Positions 1-8,666 of a DNA stretch of 64,000 nucleotides are shown here, piece by piece (the stretch's first letter is position 1; the number at the start of each line of letters is the position of its first letter). The position numbers and the translations under genes are program-made. The stretch lies in the NCBI RefSeq assembly GCF_018413605.1, contig NZ_JAHCDN010000002.1, positions 372,001-436,000 on the forward strand, written 5' to 3'. The notes beneath the pieces were generated by a model. The model did no database searches. It saw only the letters and a program-made list of their open reading frames with translations, and had not been told where the DNA came from. The DNA comes from Variovorax sp. PCZ-1 (GTDB lineage Bacteria; Pseudomonadota; Gammaproteobacteria; Burkholderiales; Burkholderiaceae_C).

Positions 1-959
1 GCTTCGCGTGTGTTAGGGATCACTTTCACCCAGGCGTTATCCGCTGCGATCATGTCTTCGATGTCGGCCACAGGCACGTCTTTCTTGAGCTTGAAGGTCA
101 GCGCCTGGCTGTGGCAACGCATCGCGCCCACGCGGATGCAGAAGCCATCGACGGGCACGGCGGGTGAGCCGAAGCCTTCGCCGATTCCCATGATCTTGTT
201 GGTCTCGGCCATGCCTTTCCACTCTTCTTTGCTCATGCCATTGCCCAAATCCTTGTCGATCCAGGGGATCAGCGAGCCACCCAGCGGCACACCGAAATTG
301 GCCACTTCGTCGCCGGCAAGCGCGCGCTGGCGGGCCGCCACTTTACGGTCGATCTCCAAAATCGCGCTTTTCGGGTCGTCCAGCAGGCTTTTGACTTCGG
401 CGTTCAGCGTGCCATATTGCGTGAGCAGCTCGCGCATGTGTTGCGCGCCGCCGCCGGAAGCGGCTTGGTAAGTCTGCGTGCTCATCCATTCCACGAGGCC
501 GGCTTTGTACAAAGCGCCCACGCCCATCAGCATGCAGGAAACGGTGCAGTTGCCGCCGATCCAGTCTTTGCCGCCATGGGCGAGGCTGTTTTTGATCACG
601 GGCATGTTGACCGGATCGAGAATGATCACGGATTCGCTGGCCATGCGCAGGGTGGAGGCGGCATCAATCCAGTGGCCCCTCCAGCCGGCAGCGCGCAGCT
701 TGGGATAGACCTCGCTGGTGTAGTCGCCGCCTTGGGCTGTGATGATGATGTCGCACTTGGAGAGGGTGGCGATATCGAAAGCGTCTTTGAGCGTTTTTTC
801 GTTTTTCGCTTGGGCGGGGGCAGCGCCGCCAGAGTTGGACGTAGAGAAGAAAATCGGCTCGATGTGATCGAAATCTTTCTCAGCGATCATGCGGTCAATC
901 AAAACCGAGCCGACCATGCCGCGCCAGCCTACTAATCCGACGGTATTTCCTACTTTCAT
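1..959 (-). CDS. asd: Aspartate-semialdehyde dehydrogenase, 3' end cut by window edge
   Basis: Reduces aspartyl phosphate to aspartate semialdehyde, the branch point to lysine/diaminopimelate, threonine and methionine. The 319 visible codons start at ATG 959 and run off the left edge, so roughly 50 C-terminal residues are missing. An N-terminal dinucleotide-binding segment ([12 protein letters not shown]) is followed by the active-site loop [11 protein letters not shown] with the nucleophilic Cys at about residue 138; Arg 276 and His 283 in [10 protein letters not shown] match the substrate/base residues of the E. coli enzyme. A perfect TATAAT (1146-1151, minus strand) lies about 190 bases upstream and may be its promoter. 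In many Burkholderiales asd follows leuB; here the upstream neighbour is an exonuclease gene. Identification is secure. Confidence 0.96.
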   Translation of the reverse strand, partial: MKVGNTVGLVGWRGMVGSVLIDRMIAEKDFDHIEPIFFSTSNSGGAAPAQAKNEKTLKDAFDIATLSKCDIIITAQGGDYTSEVYPKLRAAGWRGHWIDAASTLRMASESVIILDPVNMPVIKNSLAHGGKDWIGGNCTVSCMLMGVGALYKAGLVEWMSTQTYQAASGGGAQHMRELLTQYGTLNAEVKSLLDDPKSAILEIDRKVAARQRALAGDEVANFGVPLGGSLIPWIDKDLGNGMSKEEWKGMAETNKIMGIGEGFGSPAVPVDGFCIRVGAMRCHSQALTFKLKKDVPVADIEDMIAADNAWVKVIPNTRE

Positions 960-1175
960 TTGCGTTGCCCTTTCAAAGTTTAAATCGCTATGAAGCTACT
1001 TTGGCCCGGATCGTCTGTGTCCGGGGAGGGCGCAAGACGAAACGGGCTTGGTTAGCCTTTAATGGTCTTGGTGGTGATCGCGCAGGCCAACACGCCAGCG
1101 GTGCTGGATGTTTTGATGAGGGCTTGCTGCGTGAACATGGAAAAGATTATAACTTGTGAAAAATGGGCTCTGGAA

Positions 1176-1973
1176 TCAGCCCCAAGCCTTGAGATATTCA
1201 TCCCAATGCGACTCATGCGGCGCGAGCTCGTTCAAAGTGTTTTTCACGAAGGCGATTTCTTCTTCGTATTCTTTGTCGGAGAGTCCGCCGCACATTTTTT
1301 GGAAGCGGCAATAGACGAGGTAGGTGTTCATCACATCGGTTTCGCAGTAGCGGCGGATATCGTCTTGGCCGCCGGCTAAATACGCTTCATAGACTTTGCT
1401 GCCATCCATGCCGAGCTTGCCGGGGAAGCCGCAGAGCTTGGCCATCGCGTCGAGTGGCGCATTGGCCTTGGGCTGATACATGGCTAGCAAGTCCATGAGA
1501 TCGAGGTGGCGCAGGTGGTAGCGGGAGATGTAGTTGTTCCACTTGAACTCGCGCGAATCGTGATCGCCGCCATCGCCCATGTCCCAGTATTTGCTGGCGT
1601 TTGCGCCGTGGATCATGCCTCGGTAATGCAGCACGGGCAGATCAAAGCCACCGCCGTTCCAGCTCACGAGTTGGGGGACGTGTTTCTCCAAGCTGCCGAA
1701 AAATTGCTGGATGATTTTTCCCTCAGAGGCATCGTCTTTATCGACAAAGCTATGAACACGCAGGCCTTCGGCATTGCGGAAGACGACGCTGATGCAGAGC
1801 ACGCGCTGCAGGTGAAGCGGCATGAAGTCTGATTTGTTGTCTGCTTTACGAGCGGCTGCCCATTGCGCGTGAACTTCTTGATCGGAGAGTACTGCGTCGT
1901 ACTCGCCCAGAGCACGCAAGCCCTTCACATCAGGGATGCTTTCGATGTCAAACACCATTACCGGCCAAGCCAT
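1176..1973 (-). CDS. Predicted 3'-5' exonuclease, PolB-like (DNA_pol_B_exo2 family)
   Basis: A 265-residue stand-alone DEDDy-type exonuclease domain. The three exonuclease motifs are visible: Exo I with Asp9 and Glu11 (VFDIES), Exo II around residues 105-111 (WNGGGFD), and Exo III with Tyr209 and Asp213 (RRYCETD). These acidic residues bind the two catalytic metals in this superfamily. Members are often labelled 'polysaccharide biosynthesis related' for historical reasons, but the motifs indicate a nuclease. It sits alone between asd and nlpD on the same strand; a copy of the dispersed repeat lies just upstream. The cellular substrate is not known from sequence. Confidence 0.88.
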   Translation of the reverse strand: MAWPVMVFDIESIPDVKGLRALGEYDAVLSDQEVHAQWAAARKADNKSDFMPLHLQRVLCISVVFRNAEGLRVHSFVDKDDASEGKIIQQFFGSLEKHVPQLVSWNGGGFDLPVLHYRGMIHGANASKYWDMGDGGDHDSREFKWNNYISRYHLRHLDLMDLLAMYQPKANAPLDAMAKLCGFPGKLGMDGSKVYEAYLAGGQDDIRRYCETDVMNTYLVYCRFQKMCGGLSDKEYEEEIAFVKNTLNELAPHESHWDEYLKAWG

Positions 1974-1987
1974 GAGTGCATCCTTAA

Positions 1988-2054
1988 TGCTATTTATTTA
2001 ATAGCACTTCGCGCAGATTCTATGCCGGCGAAGTGCCTAAAACGCTTTGAAATA
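1988..2054 (+). repeat. Dispersed repeat copy A (best-preserved copy)
   Basis: Intergenic between the exonuclease and nlpD. It contains the palindrome TGCTATT..AATAGCA and a perfect 9-bp inverted repeat GCACTTCGC (2004-2012) / GCGAAGTGC (2028-2036) with a 15-nt loop, then a CCTAAAACGCTT tail. Nearly identical to copy B at 19507. Confidence 0.9.
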
Positions 2055-2064
2055 GGCTTAAAAA

Positions 2065-3063
2065 TCAACGCGCAGGCAAGAAGCGCAGTGGATCAACGGG
2101 CTTGCCTTGACGGCGAATTTCAAAATGCAATTTTGTGCGGTCTGCATCCGAGTTGCCCATCTCGGCGATCTTTTGGCCTTTGCGCACGGTTTGGTCTTCT
2201 TTCACCAAGAGCGTTTGGTTGTGGGCGTAAGCCGTGAGGTAGGTGTTGTTGTGCTTCAAGATGATCAAGTTGCCATAGCCGCGCAAGCCAGCGCCGGCAT
2301 ACACCACACGGCCATCGCCAGCCGCCAAGATGGAATCGCCGAGTTTGCCGCCGATGCCTACGCCTTTGTTTTTCACTTCATCAAAAGTGGCAATCACGTT
2401 GCCTGCACCACCTGTGACGGGCCAGATCCAGCCGATGTCTTCATCGCTGGGGGAAGATGCTGGCGGCAGCGGGGCGCTGGCAGCAGGCGCAGGCAGAGGG
2501 GTGACGGATGGCGTGGCTGCAGTGCGCGTGCCGGGAGCGGGAAGGCTGGTGGCTGTGACGCTTGAAGGCGAAGTGACGGGGCGAGTGACCACACCATCGC
2601 TAGCCGGCGCAGGGGCGGGGGATGGCAAAGGCGCAGCGGCCACAGCAGCTGTGCCGGGTGGAATGATGCGCACGACTTGACCCACTTCGATGACGTTGGG
2701 GTTGTCAATACCGTTCCAGCGGGCGATATCACGCCAGCTCTGGCCGGATTCGAGACCAATGCGGATCAAAGTGTCGCCGGGGCGGATGGTGTAGTAACCG
2801 GGTTTGCCTGCATTCTCCGCACCGGGCAAGGGCTTCACTGCCGTTGTGCTGCCTGCCGCGGGTGAGCCAATGGGCGTGGCGGTGGGCGCTGTGGCCACTG
2901 GCGAAGAAGCGGGGGCGCGTTGCATCGTGCCGCGGTCTTCCACGGGGGCACTGCCGCCGGGCGCGCGCGTCGCGCAGCCGGTGATCAGCGCGAGGCTGGC
3001 CAATGCAGTGATCGAGCAGGCGCGTAAGAAAATGCGTAAGGAGGCTGTGTTTGAAAGTGTCAT
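2065..3063 (-). CDS. nlpD: LysM/M23-domain lipoprotein NlpD-like (amidase activator)
   Basis: A 332-residue lipoprotein with a signal peptide ending in LITGC (lipidated Cys30), a proline/alanine-rich linker, one LysM peptidoglycan-binding domain (about 90-136, YYTIRPGDTLIRIGLESG) and a C-terminal LytM/M23 domain (about 222-330). The first zinc ligand motif HxxxD of active M23 enzymes is replaced by GVGIGG, so the domain is degenerate, as in NlpD proteins that activate the AmiC-type amidase at the septum rather than cut peptidoglycan. The order surE-pcm-nlpD supports the name. rpoS, which follows nlpD in many proteobacteria, is not here; the next gene is the exonuclease. Confidence 0.92.
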   Translation of the reverse strand: MTLSNTASLRIFLRACSITALASLALITGCATRAPGGSAPVEDRGTMQRAPASSPVATAPTATPIGSPAAGSTTAVKPLPGAENAGKPGYYTIRPGDTLIRIGLESGQSWRDIARWNGIDNPNVIEVGQVVRIIPPGTAAVAAAPLPSPAPAPASDGVVTRPVTSPSSVTATSLPAPGTRTAATPSVTPLPAPAASAPLPPASSPSDEDIGWIWPVTGGAGNVIATFDEVKNKGVGIGGKLGDSILAAGDGRVVYAGAGLRGYGNLIILKHNNTYLTAYAHNQTLLVKEDQTVRKGQKIAEMGNSDADRTKLHFEIRRQGKPVDPLRFLPAR

Positions 3064-3083
3064 GTGCGTATTCCCTTGTGCAT

Positions 3084-3947
3084 TTAAGCAACTCCCGATT
3101 TTAGAGGCACAAACAGCACACTTTCTAATACAGTTTGTTTCAGGCCGCGCTCGGTTTTATCGATCACCAGCAAGGATTGTGTGGAGCCCTGGCCAGTTGG
3201 CGCCACAATCCGCCCGCCCACAGCCAGTTGATCCACCCAAGCCTGCGGGATCGCCTCGCCGCCAGCTGCGGCAATGATGCCTGCAAACGGTGCGCCGCCA
3301 GGAGCGCCCAGCATGCCATCGCCCAGGAGTAAATGCAGATTGGCGGCGGAAAGATGGCGCACATTCACCAAAGCTTTGTCATACAGGCCGCGCAGCCGCT
3401 CGATGCTGTAAACCTCTTTGCACAGCAATGAAAGAATCGCCGCTTGGTAGCCGCAGCCAGAGCCAATCTCCAGCACGCGCCCCATTTTTCCCTGTGCATC
3501 TAGCACCGCGCCCTCACGCAGCAGCGCAATCATGCGAGCGACCACATTGGGCTTGGAAATCGTCTGCGACAGGCCGATCGGCAAACTCGTGTCTTCATAA
3601 GCTTGCGGTGCGAGAGCGGTATCCACAAAGCGATGCCGCTCAATCGTGTTCATGGCTTTGAGCACCGCTTGGTCTGCAATGCCACCTTCAGCAAGCAGCC
3701 TCACCATGCGTGCGCGCACGGCGGCACTGTCCATACCAATACCCATGCCCATGCCTTGCGGAGCAGCAGACACCTGATTTTTTGGTGTGTTTTTAATGCT
3801 TTTTAGGCCAATGGACGGCGTAGAATCTGCGCGGAGTGCTATCTTTTTAGGAATTGCAGCTGCGGGTGTTTTTGTAGTCACGCTAGGCTTGGCACCTGTT
3901 TGCGGCATGCCGCTGGGCAGTTTGGCAGGAAAACTTGGCCTGCTCAT
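3084..3947 (-). CDS. pcm: Protein-L-isoaspartate O-methyltransferase with repeat-bearing N-terminal extension
   Basis: Methylates isoaspartyl residues in damaged proteins using S-adenosylmethionine. The core begins around [11 protein letters not shown] and contains the PIMT motif [12 protein letters not shown] (about 122-134) and the SAM loop [12 protein letters not shown] (about 158). The preferred start is ATG 3947, which overlaps the surE stop as ATGA; another in-frame start lies at 3965. The product has 287 residues. The first 70 or so precede the conserved core and are low-complexity; part of this extension ([19 protein letters not shown]) is encoded by a copy of the dispersed repeat. 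The extension is probably dispensable or a linker, which is inference. Confidence 0.93.
   Translation of the reverse strand: MSRPSFPAKLPSGMPQTGAKPSVTTKTPAAAIPKKIALRADSTPSIGLKSIKNTPKNQVSAAPQGMGMGIGMDSAAVRARMVRLLAEGGIADQAVLKAMNTIERHRFVDTALAPQAYEDTSLPIGLSQTISKPNVVARMIALLREGAVLDAQGKMGRVLEIGSGCGYQAAILSLLCKEVYSIERLRGLYDKALVNVRHLSAANLHLLLGDGMLGAPGGAPFAGIIAAAGGEAIPQAWVDQLAVGGRIVAPTGQGSTQSLLVIDKTERGLKQTVLESVLFVPLKSGVA
3791..3850 (-). repeat. Dispersed repeat copy E, inside pcm
   Basis: Shares AGCACTCCGCGCAGATTCTA with other copies when read on the minus strand. It is in the sense orientation of pcm and is translated in the only stop-free frame ([10 protein letters not shown]). Confidence 0.88.
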
Positions 3948-4684
3948 GCTGCTCGCTTGCTCCACGCATCCAGCCCTGCATGATCCGTGAGATCGACTTG
4001 CAGCGGCGTGATCGTCACATGGCCTTTGGCAGCGGCTTCAAAGTCCGTGCCTGGCCCGGTATCGGCCACAGCACCTGCAGCGCCAATCCAATACATCGTG
4101 TCGCCGCGCGGATTCACCTGTGTCTCCACCGGCTCTGCAGCATGGCGACGGCCCAGGCGACAGATCTGTGGCACTTTGATTTGCTCGCGCGGCAAATTCG
4201 GGATGTTGATGTTCAAAAGCCATGCTTTGTCTCGAGGCTGAGAGCCAAACTTCAACACCAAATCCTTGGCCACCTGCGCCGCATCCTGCAAATGCGCCCA
4301 GCCCTTCTCCGTTTGAGAAAAAGCCAGCGCCGGAATGCCAAACAAGTAGCCTTCCATCGCCGCGCCCACCGTACCGCTGTAGATGGTGTCGTCACCCATA
4401 TTGGCGCCGTTGTTGATGCCAGAGACGACGAGATCGGGTTTGTAGCCAAGCAAACCCGTGAGCGCGATATGCACGCAGTCCGCAGGCGTGCCGTTTACAT
4501 AGCGAAAGCCATTGGCCGCGCGATGCACATACAGCGGGCTATGCAGCGTGAGCGCGTTGGATTTCGCCGAATTGTTGTGCTCCGGCGCAATCACCTCCAC
4601 CTCAGCGACCGTTTTCAGGGCTTCATACAAAGCCACAATACCCGCAGCTTGGTAGCCATCGTCGTTGGAGATCAAAATTTTCAT
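3944..4684 (-). CDS. surE: 5'/3'-nucleotidase SurE
   Basis: Metal-dependent phosphatase acting on nucleoside monophosphates and short polyphosphates. The protein has 246 residues, the usual family length. Metal-binding Asp8 and Asp9 appear in the N-terminal [11 protein letters not shown]; the second conserved block [12 protein letters not shown] and the glycine-rich [15 protein letters not shown] follow. Its stop codon overlaps the pcm start by four bases (ATGA), which indicates translational coupling. The surE-pcm-nlpD order is classic for stationary-phase and repair genes. Confidence 0.96.
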   Translation of the reverse strand: MKILISNDDGYQAAGIVALYEALKTVAEVEVIAPEHNNSAKSNALTLHSPLYVHRAANGFRYVNGTPADCVHIALTGLLGYKPDLVVSGINNGANMGDDTIYSGTVGAAMEGYLFGIPALAFSQTEKGWAHLQDAAQVAKDLVLKFGSQPRDKAWLLNINIPNLPREQIKVPQICRLGRRHAAEPVETQVNPRGDTMYWIGAAGAVADTGPGTDFEAAAKGHVTITPLQVDLTDHAGLDAWSKRAA

Positions 4685-4769
4685 GCTTTGATTCTAAGGT
4701 GACAAGTCTGCCGCGAACGGAACATTTCTGCGCCTAAGATGCTGCTTTGGAAATTAAAGGAGACACATC

Positions 4770-5777
4770 ATGCAAGCTTGGTTATGCGAAACCCCCACCG
4801 GCGTTGATGCCCTCACTTGGAAAGAGCTGCCTACGCCAGCGCCGAAAGCGGGCGAAGTGCTCGTGGCCATCAAAGCCGCCAGCCTGAATTTCCCCGACAC
4901 GCTGATCGTGCAAAACAAATACCAATTCAAGCCGCCGCTGCCTTTCGTGCCCGGTTCGGAGTTTGCCGGCGTGGTGGAAGCGGTGGGCGAGGGTGTAGCA
5001 CACCTCAAAGTCGGCCAATCAGTGATTTGCCTGCATGGCACGGGCGGTTTCGCCACGCATGCTGTGCTGCCCGCGATGCTGGCGCTGCCGATGCCGCAGG
5101 GCTTTAGCTACGAAGATGGCGCATCGCTTTTGATGACTTACGCAACGACGATCCACGCCTTGCTCGACCGCGGCCAGCTAAAAGCAGGCGAGACGGTGCT
5201 CGTGCTCGGTGCAGCAGGCGGTGTAGGCACGGCAGCGATTCAGATTGCCAAAGCCGCAGGCGCGAAAGTGATTGCGGCAGCTTCCAGCGACGATAAATGC
5301 GCAGCATGCAAAGGCTTTGGTGCAGATGCGGTCATCAACTACGGCGCATTTACCGATCCTGAGCAGTTTTCCGCTCAACTGCGCGAAGCGATCAAAGCCG
5401 CCTGTGAAAGCGTAGGAAGCAAAGCCCCCGATGTGGTGTACGACCCCATCGGCGGCCAATTCGCCGAGCCCGTCTTCCGCTCTATCGCATGGCGTGGCCG
5501 CTACCTCGTGATCGGCTTCGCCAGCGGCCCGATTCCCGCATTGCCTTTCAATCTCGCCCTGCTCAAAGGCGCAAGCATCGTCGGCGTGTTCTGGGGCGAT
5601 TTCACCAAACGCGAGCCCAAAGCCTTCATGAAAGATTACAGCCAACTCGCCACGTGGTACGCCAGCGGTCAGATCAAACCGATCATCGACCGCACCATGC
5701 CCATGGCTGAACTAAAAGCTGCGTATGCGCATATGGCCACGCGCGGGGTCAAAGGCAAAGTGGTGATGGTGAATTGA
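4770..5777 (+). CDS. NADPH:quinone oxidoreductase family protein (zinc-free MDR)
   Basis: A 335-residue medium-chain dehydrogenase/reductase. An N-terminal GroES-like domain is followed by a Rossmann fold with VLGAAGGVGTAAIQIAKA (about 148-165). No zinc-ligand cysteine cluster is seen, which fits the QOR branch that reduces quinones or enones with NADPH. A strong ribosome-binding site (AAAGGAG, about 7 bases upstream) supports ATG 4770. The gene is monocistronic; a copy of the dispersed repeat begins right after its stop, followed by the large inverted repeat at 5869-6171. The physiological substrate is unknown. Confidence 0.88.
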   Translation: MQAWLCETPTGVDALTWKELPTPAPKAGEVLVAIKAASLNFPDTLIVQNKYQFKPPLPFVPGSEFAGVVEAVGEGVAHLKVGQSVICLHGTGGFATHAVLPAMLALPMPQGFSYEDGASLLMTYATTIHALLDRGQLKAGETVLVLGAAGGVGTAAIQIAKAAGAKVIAAASSDDKCAACKGFGADAVINYGAFTDPEQFSAQLREAIKAACESVGSKAPDVVYDPIGGQFAEPVFRSIAWRGRYLVIGFASGPIPALPFNLALLKGASIVGVFWGDFTKREPKAFMKDYSQLATWYASGQIKPIIDRTMPMAELKAAYAHMATRGVKGKVVMVN

Positions 5778-5778
5778 T

Positions 5779-5835
5779 TTGCTACTGATTTGGTAGCTGC
5801 TCGCGCAGTATCTATGTTGGCGATGTGCTGGTTTT
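5779..5835 (+). repeat. Dispersed repeat copy D
   Basis: Begins two bases after the quinone oxidoreductase stop. TTGCTACTGATTTGGTAGC forms the palindromic part, followed by GCGCAGTATCTATG and GGCGATGTGC. Confidence 0.8.
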
Positions 5836-5868
5836 CATGTGAATTCCAGCTTCGCAGAGCGGCCACGT

Positions 5869-6171
5869 CTGCGCTTGGGCTGTCTGAACGAAGCGAATGT
5901 CCTCCGGCTGGCGCTGCGCGCGTGCCTCCCCCTTTATTTCGCTCCGCGAGACATCCCAACCACAGCCGAGGCCTGTCGGCGTAGTTGAGAATCTTCGTCC
6001 GCCCACGGTCGAGTTATTCAGCAAAGCATGCACGCTGAGATTGGAGCTGCGCACGCTAACCACCTGCCTTGATGAGCGGCTGTGATTGGGGTATCTCCCG
6101 CAGAAAAATAAAGGGGGAGACGGGCAAAGCCCGGCGAAGGACATTTTCGGAGGGGGATGCCCCAAGCGCAG
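5869..6171. repeat. Large imperfect inverted repeat in a gene-poor stretch
   Basis: The stretch from about 5836 to 6204 has no convincing gene. Two arms of roughly 100 bp (5869-5968 and 6071-6171) are inverted copies. Both begin CTGCGCTTGGG at the outer end, share AATGTCC, CTCCCCCTTTATTT and GAGA.A.CCCAA.CACAGCCG, and are separated by about 100 bp. The arms differ at many positions, so this is either two old copies of one family in opposite orientation or the ends of a decayed small element. Lying between convergent genes, it could also end transcription from both sides. Confidence 0.8.
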
Positions 6172-6204
6172 TCGCTCATCGAAGGTCTAAGCGTGCCAAG
6201 ACGA

Positions 6205-6951
6205 TCAAGAAGCCCGAGCAAATACGATGGCGTGAACCTGATGCGCACCAGCTTGCCGCAAAGCCTGAGCTGCGGCGCTCAAAGTGGCTGTGGTCGTCGT
6301 CACATCGTCCACCAAAGTCACTCTGATACCTTTGAGCAAATGAGCCGTTAAGGGCGCGGCGATGAAAGCACCGCGCAGATTGTGGATACGCGTGTCTCGT
6401 GGCAACGTAGCTTGCACAGCGGTGTTTTTGATGCGTAGGAGCAGATCGTTGCGGATGTGTGGATGATTTGGAAACAAGGCCTGAGCGAAGGCGTTGGCTT
6501 GGTTGAAGCCACGCTCTAGTTGGCGCTCCGGGTGAAGTGCCACGGGGATGATCCAGTCTGAGCGTTGGGCATCACGCAGGGCTTGGGCTAGGTTTTGATT
6601 TTGACCAGCGGTGTGGTGCATCACTAAAGCCAAGCGCTTGGCCAAAGCTGGCTGCGCGCTTAAATCGCCGCTGTCTGAATACTTGAAGCGCTGAAGCAGC
6701 GCATCCCACGGGTAGGCGTAATCCACGGCTGCATGGCAACTGTCGAGTTCGCTGCCGAGGGTAAGACACGCGCCGCAGCGTTTTTGTGCGGTATCAATCA
6801 AAGGCAGGGCGCAGGTGCTGCAGCGGTGGCGGGGTTTGGCAAATTGTTCTAAACAGTCTTCACACACAGCTGAGCGCCCAAACGCCGCGCACACGCCGCA
6901 TGAGCTGGGCAGGCTGGCAGATTTGAGCGAGGAGAGCAGGGTGGTGAGCAT
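6205..6951 (-). CDS. comF: ComF family phosphoribosyltransferase-like protein
   Basis: A 248-residue ComF-type protein, related to the late competence protein needed for DNA uptake in naturally transformable bacteria. The N-terminus has two zinc-type CxxC-like pairs (CGVCAAFGRSAVCEDC and CSTC...CGAC). The C-terminus carries the PRPP-loop signature VTLVDDVTTTTATLS of type I phosphoribosyltransferases. ATG 6951 is chosen because the open frame further upstream overlaps the divergent methyltransferase and has no family similarity that I recognise. The gene is divergent from that methyltransferase with about 80 bases between starts. Confidence 0.88.
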   Translation of the reverse strand: MLTTLLSSLKSASLPSSCGVCAAFGRSAVCEDCLEQFAKPRHRCSTCALPLIDTAQKRCGACLTLGSELDSCHAAVDYAYPWDALLQRFKYSDSGDLSAQPALAKRLALVMHHTAGQNQNLAQALRDAQRSDWIIPVALHPERQLERGFNQANAFAQALFPNHPHIRNDLLLRIKNTAVQATLPRDTRIHNLRGAFIAAPLTAHLLKGIRVTLVDDVTTTTATLSAAAQALRQAGAHQVHAIVFARAS

Positions 6952-7032
6952 CGTGCAAGGATACGCTGAGTGAGGCCAGATTTGCGCTTGGCCTTGCTCA
7001 GTGTGTCCTTTATATACTCGTGGCCTCTTCAT

Positions 7033-7959
7033 ATGACTGACGCTGATCCATCTCCACCGCCACTCGATGCCCATGCAGCCCAGCGTTGGCAATCGCTACT
7101 CGCCCGCCGCGCTTTGAAAGAAGGCGCGCCTTGGCTGCACGAAGAGGTGGGCTCGCGCATGGCGCAGCGTTTGGCTTGGATCAAGAAGCAGCCTATGAAT
7201 TGGGTGAATTGGCGAGCTGCTTCCTCGGGGGCGGCAGTGCATAGCGCGGTGGGCAAGCAGTATCCAAATTCTGATGCTTTTCTTGCTCCCGCCGGCGTAG
7301 AATCTGCGCGAGCAGCTCCTTTATTGATAGCAAATCAAGGCATGGTGCAGAGCTTGATCAGCAAGCTGCAAGGTCAATCTAAGCGCATGCTGCGCCCTGT
7401 AGAAGACAGTACGGCGCAGATGGTCTGGGCGAATATGGCCTTGCATACCGAGCCTGATCCTGCGGCCACGGTGAAAGAATGGCATCGCATGCTGGCGGTT
7501 GATGGGTTCTTGATGTTTTCCTGCCTCGGGCCCGATACCGCGCTCGAATTGCGGCAAGTGTTTGACAAAGAAGGCTGGAGTCCCGCTGCGCATCCGCTCA
7601 CGGATATGCATGATTGGGGCGATTTGCTGGTGGGCACGGGTTTTGCCGAGCCAGTGATGGATATGGAGCGCATCGTGCTGGGCTTTTCAAGCGCAGAGCG
7701 CGCTTTGCAGGAGCTGCGCGGTGTAGGCCGCAATTTACACCCGGCGCGTTTTTCGGGTTTGCGTGGGCGGATTTGGAAAAATCAACTTTTGAAAGCATTG
7801 AATGGCCTGAAAAATTCTCAAGGCCAAATTGAATTAACTTTCGAAGTGATCTACGGCCATGCCTTCAAGCCTGCGCCGCGCTTAAAAGTCAGCGCGGAAT
7901 CGGCCATTTCTATGCGCGATATGCGTGCCATGCTGGCTAGCCATAAACCACGCACTTAA
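7033..7959 (+). CDS. BioC-like SAM-dependent methyltransferase (biotin synthesis related)
   Basis: A 308-residue methyltransferase-like protein resembling the BioC group that methylates malonyl-ACP at the start of biotin synthesis. The C-terminal half keeps family features such as MVWANMALHTEPDPA, a strand with LMFSCLGPDTALELR and LLVGTGFAEPVMDMERI. The usual glycine-rich SAM motif I is not recognisable; the corresponding region contains WRAASSGAAVHSAVG and then a copy of the dispersed repeat. This degeneracy is expected in some Burkholderiales homologues, but activity is uncertain. ATG 7033 is chosen over an upstream in-frame ATG at 6970 because it matches the usual start. No other bio genes are nearby. 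Confidence 0.75.
   Translation: MTDADPSPPPLDAHAAQRWQSLLARRALKEGAPWLHEEVGSRMAQRLAWIKKQPMNWVNWRAASSGAAVHSAVGKQYPNSDAFLAPAGVESARAAPLLIANQGMVQSLISKLQGQSKRMLRPVEDSTAQMVWANMALHTEPDPAATVKEWHRMLAVDGFLMFSCLGPDTALELRQVFDKEGWSPAAHPLTDMHDWGDLLVGTGFAEPVMDMERIVLGFSSAERALQELRGVGRNLHPARFSGLRGRIWKNQLLKALNGLKNSQGQIELTFEVIYGHAFKPAPRLKVSAESAISMRDMRAMLASHKPRT
7291..7333 (-). repeat. Dispersed repeat copy F, inside the BioC-like gene
   Basis: GCCGGCGTAGAATCTGCGCG followed by AGCAGCTCC..TTGATAGCAAA. It is read antisense to the repeat in the one stop-free frame (PAGVESARAAPLLIA). Confidence 0.85.
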
Positions 7960-8091
7960 TTTCTGTGGTTTTACCCAGCCTGGGTGGCGGGCAGCGGGGA
8001 AACCCGCGCTACAATTCAGAGTTGTCGGGAAAAGCAGTCTCTTCTTGGCAATTGGGTATGTTCCCACGCTTGGAAAACACCAGCGCCAGTC

Positions 8092-8595
8092 GTGTCAAAC
8101 GCAACATTTCAAGATCAGCGGTTTCGCTTCGCAACCGCCAACGCAACAGCTAATGGCAGCCAAGTCATCTGGCGGCTGCTGAAGAATTGTTCTGTCACCC
8201 CGGCTCAACTGGGTTTGCTGTATGCCTCGCTTTGTGTCGTCTCGCTTGGGATCGCCACGATGTTTTGGCTGCAAGGTGCCAAGATGATCATGCCTTTTGC
8301 GTGGATAGAGTTAATCGCAGTGGGCGCAGCCTTTTTGGTTTATGCCCGCCACGCCACGGATGGCGAGCGATTGGTGCTTCAAGATGGCCAGTTGCTGGTG
8401 GAGTTGAGTCATGCGGGCAAAATTTCGCGTGAACATTTCAACCGTGAGATGGTGCGTGTGGAGCCGCATATTGATGATCGCTCGCTCATTGAGTTGAGCG
8501 GTCAGGGCAGACGAGTTCAGGTGGGGCGGCATGTACGCCCTGAGCTGAGGTCACATCTGGCCAGAGAATTGCGCATGGCCTTGCGCGCTGCTTGA
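8092..8595 (+). CDS. DUF2244 family membrane protein
   Basis: The protein begins with a short cytoplasmic segment (RLLKNCSVTPAQLGLLYASL), followed by two transmembrane helices (around LYASLCVVSLGIATMFWL and WIELIAVGAAFLVYA) and a soluble C-terminal domain with HVRPELRSHLARELRMAL. This is the DUF2244 pattern, commonly found next to cytochrome oxidase genes. The start is uncertain: GTG 8092 gives 167 residues, the family length, and a TACAAT -10-like box near 8009 would place the transcript start downstream of the alternative ATG 7984. A role in cytochrome oxidase biogenesis is inferred from position only. Confidence 0.75.
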   Translation: MSNATFQDQRFRFATANATANGSQVIWRLLKNCSVTPAQLGLLYASLCVVSLGIATMFWLQGAKMIMPFAWIELIAVGAAFLVYARHATDGERLVLQDGQLLVELSHAGKISREHFNREMVRVEPHIDDRSLIELSGQGRRVQVGRHVRPELRSHLARELRMALRAA

Positions 8596-8666
8596 AGAAG
8601 TTCAAGCGGGTTCGGGGTCCTGCGAAGTTTGGTTTGACGATTGAGTTATTGAATTGAAGAGTGGCA

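Noticed and set aside
1052-1138. 28-codon minus-strand ORF between the exonuclease gene and asd
   Set aside because: It follows a TATAAT box and starts with ATG, but has no ribosome-binding site and no recognisable family; I considered an entericidin-like peptide, but the sequence does not fit.
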